Source: Candidatus Woesearchaeota archaeon
GTDB taxonomy: Archaea; Nanobdellota; Nanobdellia; Woesearchaeales; GW2011-AR4
Assembly (NCBI GenBank): GCA_016211245.1
Contig: JACQSQ010000001.1
Coordinates: forward strand, 1 to 12,540
Direction of reading: 5' to 3'
Length of the DNA: 12,540 nt
In this document: positions 5,376 through 12,398 of the stretch, one piece after another
How positions within the stretch are numbered: position 1 is the stretch's first letter
Layout: each line of letters opens with the position of its first letter
Translations under genes and position numbers: made by a program
The notes under the pieces: generated by a model
What the model was told of the DNA's origin: nothing
Seen by the model: the letters and a program-made list of their open reading frames with translations, nothing else
Database searches by the model: none

Positions 5376-7796
5376 TTGAAGCCAGGCAAGCCAAAAAAAT
5401 TCATTCTCTGGTTTGATGAATTGGGAATTGAGGATGTGCCCTTAGTAGGCGGCAAAAACGCTTCCTTGGGAGAGATGTACAGGAACCTCACTAAAAAAGG
5501 CGTTAATATTCCAAATGGATTTGCAGTTACTGCATACGCTTACAACTACCTTCTTGAAAGAGCTAAAATAAGGGACGACATCAAAAGGATTCTGCAGGGA
5601 CTAGACACGTCTGATATGTCAAACTTGAATGAAAGGGGGAGGAAGGTAAGAGAGGCAATACTCAAAGCAGAATTCCCAAAGGAGCTTAAGGACGAAATAA
5701 TTAATTCTTACAAGAAGTTATGCAGGGAATACGGGCCAAACACAGACGTGGCAGTCAGAAGCTCTGCAACAGCAGAGGATTTGCCAGACGCCAGCTTTGC
5801 GGGCCAGCAGGAAACTTACCTCAACATCAGGGGAGAGCATTCTCTTATTGAAGCATGCAAGAAATGCTTCGCATCATTATTCACAAACAGGGCGATTTCT
5901 TACAGGGTTGACAAGCACTTTGACCATTTCAAGGTTGCTTTGTCAATTGGCGTGCAGAAAATGGTTAGGAGTGACAAGGCGTGCTCTGGCGTCATGTTTT
6001 CTATTGACACGGAAACCGGATTTAAGGATGCTGTGCTGATAAATGGGTCTTATGGACTTGGGGAGAATGTTGTTTTGGGCGCCGTAAACCCAGACCAATT
6101 CTATGTATTCAAGCCCGCATTAAAGAAACGGTTCAGGCCAATCATAAGCAAGAAGCTGGGGAGCAAGAGGATAAAGATGATATATTCCGAGCATGGAACA
6201 AAGCACACGACCGAAAATGTGGAAGTTCCATACGAGCAAAGATACAAATTTGTGTTAAATGATGAAGAGATATTAAAATTAGCGAAATGGGCATGCATAA
6301 TAGAAGACCATTATTCTGCAAAGGCAAAGAAATTCAAGCCAATGGACATGGAGTGGGCGAAGGACGGCGTTACAAAGGAATTGTTTATAGTACAGGCAAG
6401 GCCTGAAACAGTGCAGAGCCAGAAGAATTTCAACATCCTTGAGGAATATGCTTTAAAGGAGAAAGGTGCCGTTATGGCCACTGGATTAAGCGTCGGAAGC
6501 AAGATTGGCTCAGGAAAAGCGCATGTCATCAAGAGTGCTGAAGACATAGGAGATTTCAAGCAAGGAGAAGTTCTTGTTACAGAAAAAACCGATCCTGACT
6601 GGGAACCCATAATGAAGATTGCTTCTGCAATCGTCACAAACAAAGGCGGAAGGACGGCTCATGCCGCAATAGTGGCCAGGGAACTGGGAATTCCTGCGAT
6701 TGTAGGCACGGAAAAAGGGACTGAGGCGATTCCTGACGGCGCTGATGTTACGGTGAGCTGTGCAGAAGGAGAAGTTGGAAAAATATACAAAGGAAAACTG
6801 AAGTTTGAAATAAGGAAAATAGACTTGAAAAAAATAAAGAGGCCTAAAACACAGATAATGATGAATGTAGGCAACCCGGACAGGGCATTTGAGTTTTCTT
6901 TCATCCCCAATGACGGGGTTGGACTGGCAAGAGAAGAGTTTATTATCGGGGGATATATTAAAGTCCACCCATTGTCCCTTGTTCATTATGATAAGCTCAA
7001 GGACAAGAAAACAAAGGAAATTATTGACGAGCTGACCTACCCATATAAAAGCAGGGTTGATTTTTTCGTCGAGAAATTAGCCCAGGGGGTGGCTATGATT
7101 GCCGCTGCTTTCTATCCCAAAGATGTTATTGTGAGAATGTCTGATTTCAAGTCAAACGAGTATGCTTCCCTTATTGGCGGACATGAATTTGAGCCAAAAG
7201 AAGAGAACCCTATGATAGGGTGGAGAGGCGCTTCAAGATATTATGCAGGAAATTACAGAGAAGCTTTTGCATTGGAGTGCAAAGCTATGAAAAAAGCAAG
7301 GGAAGAAATGGGGCTTAATAATATCAAACTGATGATTCCGTTCTGCAGGACTGTTGAGGAAGGAAAACTTTGCATTGCTGAGATGAGGAAACATGGGCTT
7401 GTGCAGGGAAAAAATGACCTCGAAATTTATGTGATGTGTGAGATTCCCTCAAACGTTGTCTTGGCTGATGAATTTGCGAAAGTGTTTGACGGATTTTCAA
7501 TAGGCTCAAATGATTTAACTCAATTGACACTTGGTTTAGATAGGGATTCTGAATTGGTAAGCCGGCTTTATGATGAGAGGAATCCTGCGGTTAAGAGGAT
7601 GATTTATGAGGCTATTCATAAGTGCAAAAGGAATAAAATAAAAATCGGAATCTGTGGCCAGGGCCCGTCGGATAAAATCGAATTTGCAGAGTTTCTGGTC
7701 AAATGCGGAATTGATTCAATTTCCTTGAATCCGGATACTGTGATAAAGACTACTGTTGCGATAGCTGAATTGGAGAAGAAGCTTAGGAAAAAATAG
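5376..7796 (+). CDS. ppsA: Phosphoenolpyruvate synthase (pyruvate, water dikinase)
   Basis: This cytosolic enzyme makes phosphoenolpyruvate from pyruvate, ATP and water, the entry step of gluconeogenesis. It has 806 residues when started at the TTG at 5376, close to the ~790 of bacterial PpsA. The N-terminal ATP-grasp domain shows GGKNASLGEMY and RSSATAEDLPDASFAGQQET (from Arg128). The swivelling phosphohistidine domain holds GGRTAHAAIVARELGIPAIVG with His429. The C-terminal PEP/pyruvate barrel has GSNDLTQLTLGLDRD and CGQGPSD with the proton donor Cys760. The start choice rests on GAGGTG (5364-5369), 6 bases before this TTG, and on the TATA box position. GTG at 5367 is the alternative. The gene ends 2 bases before the stop of the convergent methyltransferase gene. 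Confidence 0.95.
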   Translation: MKPGKPKKFILWFDELGIEDVPLVGGKNASLGEMYRNLTKKGVNIPNGFAVTAYAYNYLLERAKIRDDIKRILQGLDTSDMSNLNERGRKVREAILKAEFPKELKDEIINSYKKLCREYGPNTDVAVRSSATAEDLPDASFAGQQETYLNIRGEHSLIEACKKCFASLFTNRAISYRVDKHFDHFKVALSIGVQKMVRSDKACSGVMFSIDTETGFKDAVLINGSYGLGENVVLGAVNPDQFYVFKPALKKRFRPIISKKLGSKRIKMIYSEHGTKHTTENVEVPYEQRYKFVLNDEEILKLAKWACIIEDHYSAKAKKFKPMDMEWAKDGVTKELFIVQARPETVQSQKNFNILEEYALKEKGAVMATGLSVGSKIGSGKAHVIKSAEDIGDFKQGEVLVTEKTDPDWEPIMKIASAIVTNKGGRTAHAAIVARELGIPAIVGTEKGTEAIPDGADVTVSCAEGEVGKIYKGKLKFEIRKIDLKKIKRPKTQIMMNVGNPDRAFEFSFIPNDGVGLAREEFIIGGYIKVHPLSLVHYDKLKDKKTKEIIDELTYPYKSRVDFFVEKLAQGVAMIAAAFYPKDVIVRMSDFKSNEYASLIGGHEFEPKEENPMIGWRGASRYYAGNYREAFALECKAMKKAREEMGLNNIKLMIPFCRTVEEGKLCIAEMRKHGLVQGKNDLEIYVMCEIPSNVVLADEFAKVFDGFSIGSNDLTQLTLGLDRDSELVSRLYDERNPAVKRMIYEAIHKCKRNKIKIGICGQGPSDKIEFAEFLVKCGIDSISLNPDTVIKTTVAIAELEKKLRKK

Positions 7797-7798
7797 TT

Positions 7799-8920
7799 TC
7801 ATCTTATTTTAACCATCTTCCTCGTCAGGCTTCCGTGCACATAATCAGAGAATTCAAATTCTATCTTGAATTTTGATTGTTTAATCAACTTCCTGTAATT
7901 TACATAATCCGGAAATACAATGACTGCCTCTTTCCCTAGCTTCTTTCTTAGGTTTTTTAGGAATTGCAGATAAAATTCCTCCAAATCTTTCGTAAACCCT
8001 TCCTTTTGTATTTTTTTGTTTATGCGTCCTTTCTTCCAGGAATCTTTGTGCAATTCCGATATGACATTTGAATTCAACCCATAAGGCAAGTCTGTCACAA
8101 CATAATCAAACTTATTATTTATTTTTAATGCATTTTGATGTTTTATTTTATAATTCTTAATCTTATAGTATTTTAGATTTTTAATGCACCCTCCAATCAT
8201 TTCTTGGTTAATGTCATATCCAATTGACTTAATATTCATTAATCCAGCTTCAATAAAAAATCCGCCTGTGCCGCAGAACGGGTCCAATAAAGTTTCGCCT
8301 TCTTTAATTCCAGTCAAATTTACCAATGCTCTTGCAACCTTTGGATGCAATGAACTGGGGTGGGGGAATGGCCTCAAATGCGATTTTCTCGACTCAAAAT
8401 CTTCCTTGTTTTCGCAGATTAATAGCCCGCAATATGCCTTATTGCTGATGATGAATATCTGAATCAATGTCTTTGGATTTTCAAGACTAACTTTTGGATT
8501 TTTTAGGGATTTCCATATGTATCCTGCTACCTCTTTTTCTGATAAATCCACAAACGGATCACTTCCATCATGCTTACTTCGAGAAGTCATTTTATTTTTT
8601 TTAATTTGAATTTTTTTATTGTTGTCCTTATTATTGAAATTTTCTATTCTAAGAGAAAAACTATCTTTATAAACAGAATTCCAGTCATAATCCTTCATTG
8701 TTTCAATTAAATCATCAACTTTGCATTCAAATAAGAATTTGTAAATGCTTTTGGTTAAGGATAACATTTTGAATATTTCGGTTAATGATACTTCATTACC
8801 TTTTAAGTTAATAATAACTATCCTATCAATAAACTTACATTTATCCACATTAAATAAGCTAACACTCTCTTCTTTTCCTAACCCAATATAATCCCCAGAC
8901 AAAAAGAAAATATATTTCAT
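7799..8920 (-). CDS. Trm-G10/Trm11-type tRNA (guanine-N2) methyltransferase
   Basis: This 373-residue enzyme is predicted to methylate guanosine (G10 in characterised archaeal relatives) in tRNA using SAM. The N-terminal part, to about residue 170, resembles a ferredoxin-like plus THUMP RNA-binding module, with SLENPKTLIQIF as the THUMP strand. A lysine- and asparagine-rich linker lies around 95-118. The Rossmann domain starts with RPFPHPSSLHPKVARALVNL (183-202), then SAM motif LDPFCGTGG (212-220). The catalytic motif is DLPYG (277-281), with Leu where many relatives have Pro. A TTG at 8938 would add six residues. However, a TATA-like box at 8941-8950 sits 25 bases before the ATG at 8920, and a message starting there would miss the TTG. 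Family is secure; the exact target position is by analogy. Confidence 0.87.
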   Translation of the reverse strand: MKYIFFLSGDYIGLGKEESVSLFNVDKCKFIDRIVIINLKGNEVSLTEIFKMLSLTKSIYKFLFECKVDDLIETMKDYDWNSVYKDSFSLRIENFNNKDNNKKIQIKKNKMTSRSKHDGSDPFVDLSEKEVAGYIWKSLKNPKVSLENPKTLIQIFIISNKAYCGLLICENKEDFESRKSHLRPFPHPSSLHPKVARALVNLTGIKEGETLLDPFCGTGGFFIEAGLMNIKSIGYDINQEMIGGCIKNLKYYKIKNYKIKHQNALKINNKFDYVVTDLPYGLNSNVISELHKDSWKKGRINKKIQKEGFTKDLEEFYLQFLKNLRKKLGKEAVIVFPDYVNYRKLIKQSKFKIEFEFSDYVHGSLTRKMVKIR

Positions 8921-8940
8921 AAAATGAATAGAATCCAAGC

Positions 8941-8951
8941 AATAATAAACT
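8941..8951 (-). promoter_or_regulatory. TATA-like box of the tRNA methyltransferase gene
   Basis: Minus-strand AGTTTATTATT is centred about 26 bases before the ATG at 8920, giving a leaderless start. It overlaps the first bases downstream of, and the stop region of, the membrane protein gene, so the two genes need not be co-transcribed. Confidence 0.5.
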
Positions 8952-9586
8952 TATCTTTTTCCTTTATCCTTATTTGCCCCTTTCTTTCCAAAGCCAAACA
9001 CTGCAAATCCCTTATACCCGAGATAAATCAAAACAGCCAATGTAATTCCCAGGATTATAAACCTTGCCCAGTCAGCAAGCTCGCTCCAGTAGTTCATTGT
9101 CCCGTAGATTATTGTCAGGACTCCTCCTCCAAACAAGCCCGCGCTTACGCTTGTGATGCCAAAAACAGCCCCTATTATGATAACTATAATCCCAATAATC
9201 CCGCTTATGATGAACACGTTCCTGAAGTAAATATTCCTTGATTTCTCATAATCCTGCTGGCAGAATGTGCACTCTTTTGCAGACTGGCAGCCATTTTCAT
9301 CATATTCATAAACAACATCTGCTTTTTTTGCCGCGCAATTCTTTCTAAATGTGTCATACTCCTTGACAGCTTTCATGCACGTGTTACCATTCGGCTCTTT
9401 GGTGCGCATAGGATAAGGTTCTGCATAATACCCTTTTGAATAAACCACATCAATCAAAGTGCCTCTTGTGCAATAATCCTCATATTTTGGCTCTTTGTAG
9501 AAAGCCTTGATGCCAAACACTACAAAAAATACAAATATTATAGCAATAGCAAATCCAAGTATTGTTTCTTTTATTTTAAAGGGCAT
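8951..9586 (-). CDS. Four-helix membrane protein with a six-cysteine outer loop, function unknown
   Basis: I do not recognise this 211-residue family. Hydrophobic segments lie at about 9-29, 122-142, 145-164 and 173-195. With a basic N-terminus and the C-terminal tail KKGANKDKGKR inside, the loop 31-121 would be extracytoplasmic. That loop holds all six cysteines (39, 70, 84, 100, 106, 109), the last two as CTFC, which fits three disulfides or a metal site. The protein has no catalytic motif that I can see. A TATA box (CTATAAATA, 9608-9616, read on minus as TATTTATAG) lies 26 bases before the ATG, so the start is leaderless. The gene is divergent from the small winged-helix gene, with 102 bases between them. 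Confidence 0.82.
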   Translation of the reverse strand: MPFKIKETILGFAIAIIFVFFVVFGIKAFYKEPKYEDYCTRGTLIDVVYSKGYYAEPYPMRTKEPNGNTCMKAVKEYDTFRKNCAAKKADVVYEYDENGCQSAKECTFCQQDYEKSRNIYFRNVFIISGIIGIIVIIIGAVFGITSVSAGLFGGGVLTIIYGTMNYWSELADWARFIILGITLAVLIYLGYKGFAVFGFGKKGANKDKGKR

Positions 9587-9607
9587 ACTGTTAATATATT
9601 ATTTGCA

Positions 9608-9618
9608 CTATAAATAAT
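9608..9618 (-). promoter_or_regulatory. TATA box of the cysteine-rich membrane protein gene
   Basis: Minus-strand ATTATTTATAG is centred 26-27 bases before the ATG at 9586. There is no Shine-Dalgarno, so translation is probably leaderless. Confidence 0.65.
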
Positions 9619-9656
9619 TATCTTAATTATCATTTATTTTCTATATAGAAACCAAA

Positions 9657-9668
9657 AATATATAAATA
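9657..9668 (+). promoter_or_regulatory. TATA box of the winged-helix gene
   Basis: AATATATAAATA, preceded by the BRE-like ACCAAAA, lies about 25 bases before the ATG at 9689. It is one of the clearest archaeal promoters in the window. Confidence 0.75.
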
Positions 9669-9688
9669 AGTAAAACATTGCAATTTGC

Positions 9689-10009
9689 ATGAAGAAGGGA
9701 AGGCCGGTAAAATCTGAAATAAGGCAGAATATTGTCGAGATACTGCATTTTATACAGAAGGCTTATGGCTATGAGATTTACAAGGTTTATGTTGCTATTT
9801 TCCCAAAAGTCACTTTGAGGAGCATTTATTATCATTTAAAGAAAGGAATTTCTTTGGGGGAGTTTGTCGTCAATAAGATAGAGAAAGAAAAAGGGGATTA
9901 TTCATGGGGCGGCGAGGCGGAAAAAATATATTATTCTTTAGGTCCAAATGCAAAGCCGACTGGAAACGACAGAGTTAGGGAATATGTTGAAAGCAGGCAG
10001 AAACAATAG
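9689..10009 (+). CDS. Small winged-helix DNA-binding protein (PadR-like)
   Basis: This is a 106-residue basic protein. Residues 8-36 form two helices with KSEIRQNIVEILHFI then GYEIYKVY. VTLRSIYYHLKKGISLGEF (41-59) reads as the recognition helix running into the first strand of a wing. EKEKGDYSWGGEAEKIYYSL (65-84) supplies the wing hairpin and a last strand. The GYEIY and YYHLKK segments resemble PadR-type regulators, and the Y-S-W-G block recalls a conserved archaeal group of this kind. Role: most likely a DNA-binding regulator, target unknown. It has its own leaderless promoter and is divergent from the membrane protein gene, which makes that gene or itself the first candidate for control. 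No effector domain is present. Confidence 0.78.
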   Translation: MKKGRPVKSEIRQNIVEILHFIQKAYGYEIYKVYVAIFPKVTLRSIYYHLKKGISLGEFVVNKIEKEKGDYSWGGEAEKIYYSLGPNAKPTGNDRVREYVESRQKQ

Positions 10010-10010
10010 A

Positions 10011-10023
10011 TTTTTATATTTTA
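10011..10023 (+). promoter_or_regulatory. TATA-like box of the 158-residue gene
   Basis: TTTTTATATTTTA begins immediately after the stop of the winged-helix gene and is centred 26 bases before the ATG at 10043, with no Shine-Dalgarno. The same T-rich run could also end the upstream transcript, so one short stretch may serve both purposes. Confidence 0.55.
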
Positions 10024-10042
10024 GTTTGTATGGGATAAAAGC

Positions 10043-10519
10043 ATGACATTAACTGGATTGTTAAGAGATTTGAGAAATCATAAGCCAAAAGAGCCAACTG
10101 TTTCTATTGATGTAACAGGCCTTAGTACCGATGAATTAAGTCGAAGCAGGATCCCAGATAGGTTTCTTGGTGAGGTGCTTCTTTACCTCACAACACAATA
10201 TGGCACCTATTTACTCAGGCATAGAAACGAGCCAGAAATTGGGTCAAGCATACTGGTGCATCCTATAGGAAACCACAATGGCGACTATCGCCATATTAGC
10301 ACAGTTATTGCAGCGCTTGCAGAAGGCAGGCACATACCAACTGGCATTATAAGGGTAAATAAACTAGTTCAGCAAGAAGTGGCGCATCGTGCTTATGTAT
10401 ATTCCGCAGCTCTTGGAGTAAACGGCAGTAATCCTTTTGCATTAGTCACTTATAGAAATGTACCGGAATCGATAGCTGAGAACTCTGGACTTCCAAAAGA
10501 AAAACTGAGGATATTCTAG
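10043..10519 (+). CDS. Uncharacterised 158-residue cytosolic protein
   Basis: I recognise no family. The protein is soluble, with no signal peptide or membrane helix. It seems to be a mixed alpha/beta fold: a basic N-terminal helix (LTGLLRDLRNHK), strand TVSIDVTG (19-26), a helix around FLGEVLLYLTTQYGTYLLRH (41-60), strand SILVHPIG (69-76), and a helix HISTVIAALAEG (84-95). Strand TGIIRVN (100-106), helix QEVAHRAYVYSAAL (111-124) and strand FALVTYRNV (132-140) follow. The polar segment with His73, Asn77, His78, Asn79, Asp81, Arg83 and His84 is a possible metal or active site. Evidence that it is a real gene: the TATA-to-ATG spacing is right, the codon texture resembles neighbours, and it fits exactly between the winged-helix gene and the convergent protease gene. 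Confidence 0.72.
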   Translation: MTLTGLLRDLRNHKPKEPTVSIDVTGLSTDELSRSRIPDRFLGEVLLYLTTQYGTYLLRHRNEPEIGSSILVHPIGNHNGDYRHISTVIAALAEGRHIPTGIIRVNKLVQQEVAHRAYVYSAALGVNGSNPFALVTYRNVPESIAENSGLPKEKLRIF

Positions 10520-10535
10520 TGATTTTCTATATTCT

Positions 10536-11741
10536 TTACTTAAACAATCCAAACAGCCCAAACCCAGCTCCCACATTTATTATAATAATTATAAAAAATA
10601 ACAAGCTGACATAAATTAAAATCTTGTTGCCTTTTTCTGTACCAAAATACTTATGCAATGGCAATTGGAGCATCCTGCCGCCGTCTAACGGGCCTATTGG
10701 GACTAGATTGAACAATCCTATCCCTAAATTCAAGATAAATAAAATGACAAACAATCCGGCAACCCATACAATAAAATTTGGCAACGCTTCACCATAAGAA
10801 GCTTTTATGCTGTCTTTAACTTTTGTGCTCTGCTCTGGGTGCGATATCCCCATAAAAGCAGCGCTTTCATTCTCGGGATTTTTTTCCAGCGTTATTTGAT
10901 ATGATGAGCTGTCTGTCTTTATCGTTATGACATCTCCTGGCTTTTTGCTTTTTAAAATTGCAGACATATTCTCATAATAGGGGGTAGGCTTATTGTCAAT
11001 TTCCTGTATTATCTCGCCGATTTTTATTCCGGCATTTTCAGCGGGGTAAGCCTTGCTGCCTTCGTAATAAGACGCAAATTTTACCCCATTTGGCTCTATC
11101 ACTGCATTTGCCAAAGGGGCCATCACAAAATATGCCAATGCCAGGAAAACAAAAGCGGTTATTATGTTGGCCAAGGGTCCTGCTGCAAAAACACTAAGCT
11201 GCTCTTTATGGCTTCTTTTTCTCAGCTCTTTTTCATCAGGCTCGACAAAAGCTGCCGGAATGATCGGCACTATCAATGCTAAAAAAGCAAACCCGCTTGA
11301 CTTCACTTTCATATTATGGGCTCTTGCCACTAATCCATGGGCAAATTCATGAACAATAGCAATCACAAATATAGAAATTATCCAGTAAAAGAATGGCACA
11401 TAGAATATGCCCTTTGCCTTAACCGGCAAGACCAATCCAACTCCCTGGGCTGCTTCTTCCGGCCTGGTTATCACGGGAATCAGGCTTTGAACCAGCGTAA
11501 AGCAGATAAAAGTCATTCCCAAAAAGCCAACTACAATTCCAAAATAGCCCAGATACTGGACAAATCTTTTCCATTTTCTCGCAGCAGAATCCATCAATTC
11601 GATTCCAATCTTAGTTTTATACATAGAAAAATAAAGAAAATAAGGTACGATCTGCTTTGTATCCAAATCCTTTCTTTTCAGATAAACAAAAACCGCTAGT
11701 ATAACCAAAAAAACAACGGCAGAAATTGTCTCAAAGTCCAT
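10536..11741 (-). CDS. M50-family intramembrane metalloprotease with PDZ domain (site-2 protease)
   Basis: This polytopic zinc protease cuts substrates inside the membrane. Numbered from the ATG at 11741 (401 residues), the HExxH motif HEFAH is at 131-135 in a hydrophobic helix, supplying two zinc ligands. The third ligand is the Asp of GPLDGGR (Asp353) in a late helix. A PDZ-like segment (about 217-285), with YPAENAGIKIGEIIQEIDNK, lies between the two catalytic helices and would guide substrate choice. The order and length fit archaeal S2P/RseP-like members. A TTG at 11756, one base after the L40e stop, would add five residues; neither start has a convincing ribosome site. The gene is the last of the aIF5A-L40e group. 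Its substrate is unknown. Confidence 0.9.
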   Translation of the reverse strand: MDFETISAVVFLVILAVFVYLKRKDLDTKQIVPYFLYFSMYKTKIGIELMDSAARKWKRFVQYLGYFGIVVGFLGMTFICFTLVQSLIPVITRPEEAAQGVGLVLPVKAKGIFYVPFFYWIISIFVIAIVHEFAHGLVARAHNMKVKSSGFAFLALIVPIIPAAFVEPDEKELRKRSHKEQLSVFAAGPLANIITAFVFLALAYFVMAPLANAVIEPNGVKFASYYEGSKAYPAENAGIKIGEIIQEIDNKPTPYYENMSAILKSKKPGDVITIKTDSSSYQITLEKNPENESAAFMGISHPEQSTKVKDSIKASYGEALPNFIVWVAGLFVILFILNLGIGLFNLVPIGPLDGGRMLQLPLHKYFGTEKGNKILIYVSLLFFIIIIINVGAGFGLFGLFK

Positions 11742-11757
11742 TTTGCTGGGAATCAAA

Positions 11758-11919
11758 TCATTTCTTCCTTACTGCCTTGAACATCTTGCTTCCGCATCTC
11801 CTGCAGCTTACCTTGCCTTGGATAATCTTCATGTTTGGACTTTTGATTTTAGTCTTGCATTTCCTGCAGACAAATACATTCCTAAACTTGCGAACTTCAG
11901 CTTCCGGAAACTTGACCAT
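11758..11919 (-). CDS. rpl40e: Large ribosomal subunit protein eL40 (L40e)
   Basis: This 53-residue gene starts MVKFPEAEVRKFRN and ends SKMFKAVRKK. It is a basic zinc-ribbon protein with Cys18-x-x-Cys21 and Cys39-x-x-Cys42, as in archaeal L40e. The archaeal form lacks the ubiquitin fusion found in eukaryotes. Its ATG shares one base with the aIF5A stop (TAATG), so the two are translationally coupled and co-transcribed. The protease gene follows directly after its TGA. Confidence 0.92.
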   Translation of the reverse strand: MVKFPEAEVRKFRNVFVCRKCKTKIKSPNMKIIQGKVSCRRCGSKMFKAVRKK

Positions 11920-12320
11920 TATTCAGCACCCTTGACCTGTTTTATTACTTTTTCGTCCATTATGACCCAATACAAGACAGAAGAGCCTTCTGTCACCTGA
12001 CCCTTAAATTCATCCGGAACTTTTATATCAAATGTCTCGTAAGTCTCGGCATCCATCACATTTGCCGTTGATCCCTGCACAGACAATACCTGCGCATTTC
12101 TTTTTTCTATTATAGGAACCTCAACATTGTCATGGCCAGGCATGACCTCGATTCTTTTTTTATCGTCAACCAAGCCGACTGCTGAAATCCTTACCTTTGT
12201 ATGCCCGTGTTTTCCTGGCTTTGAAATCTCAGTGTCAACGACTTTGCATGCAATGCCGCCCATGAGTATGAAGCTGCCTTTCTGTATCTGGTTGGCGCCC
12301 ACCATCTTTGTGTCTACCAT
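11919..12320 (-). CDS. eif5a: Translation factor aIF5A (hypusine-containing)
   Basis: This 133-residue protein is the archaeal and eukaryotic counterpart of bacterial EF-P. It relieves ribosome stalling at proline runs and aids termination. The modification loop SKPGKHGHTK is intact, with Lys37 as the residue converted to (deoxy)hypusine. The N-terminal SH3-like barrel carries the loop, and the C-terminal OB-fold runs from about residue 72 to GSSVLYWVIMDEKVIKQV. The full length matches archaeal family members. GGTGAT (12334-12329) lies 8 bases before the ATG, and a TATA box at 12364-12377 gives a short leader. It heads a tight operon with L40e and the M50 protease. The modifying enzyme, deoxyhypusine synthase, is not in this window. 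Confidence 0.96.
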   Translation of the reverse strand: MVDTKMVGANQIQKGSFILMGGIACKVVDTEISKPGKHGHTKVRISAVGLVDDKKRIEVMPGHDNVEVPIIEKRNAQVLSVQGSTANVMDAETYETFDIKVPDEFKGQVTEGSSVLYWVIMDEKVIKQVKGAE

Positions 12321-12363
12321 ATTTAAAAATCACCTTTTAGATTAAGGAGTCATTGGATATTCT

Positions 12364-12377
12364 GTTTATTTATAAAG
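12364..12377 (-). promoter_or_regulatory. TATA box of the aIF5A-L40e-protease operon
   Basis: Minus-strand CTTTATAAATAAAC is centred about 50 bases before the aIF5A ATG. A transcript starting 25 bases on would carry a leader of about 24 bases holding the GGTGAT site. It lies between the histone stop and aIF5A, so this operon is promoted separately from the histone gene. Confidence 0.65.
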
Positions 12378-12398
12378 ATTATGCATTATTTTTTAGAA

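Noticed and set aside
6510..6986. A 158-codon open frame on the minus strand
   Set aside because: It lies wholly inside PEP synthase, which has unbroken family motifs across this stretch. It has no promoter or ribosome site and its translation has no recognisable features. Other minus-strand frames in 6101-6910 are the same kind of shadow.
8921..8938. TTG at 8938 as the start of the tRNA methyltransferase
   Set aside because: It lies upstream of the expected transcription start from the TATA-like box at 8941-8951, and the ATG at 8920 begins a typical N-terminal strand.
11337..11699. A 120-codon plus-strand frame
   Set aside because: It is antisense to the M50 protease region that encodes the HEFAH motif and membrane helices; the composition is an artefact of that gene.
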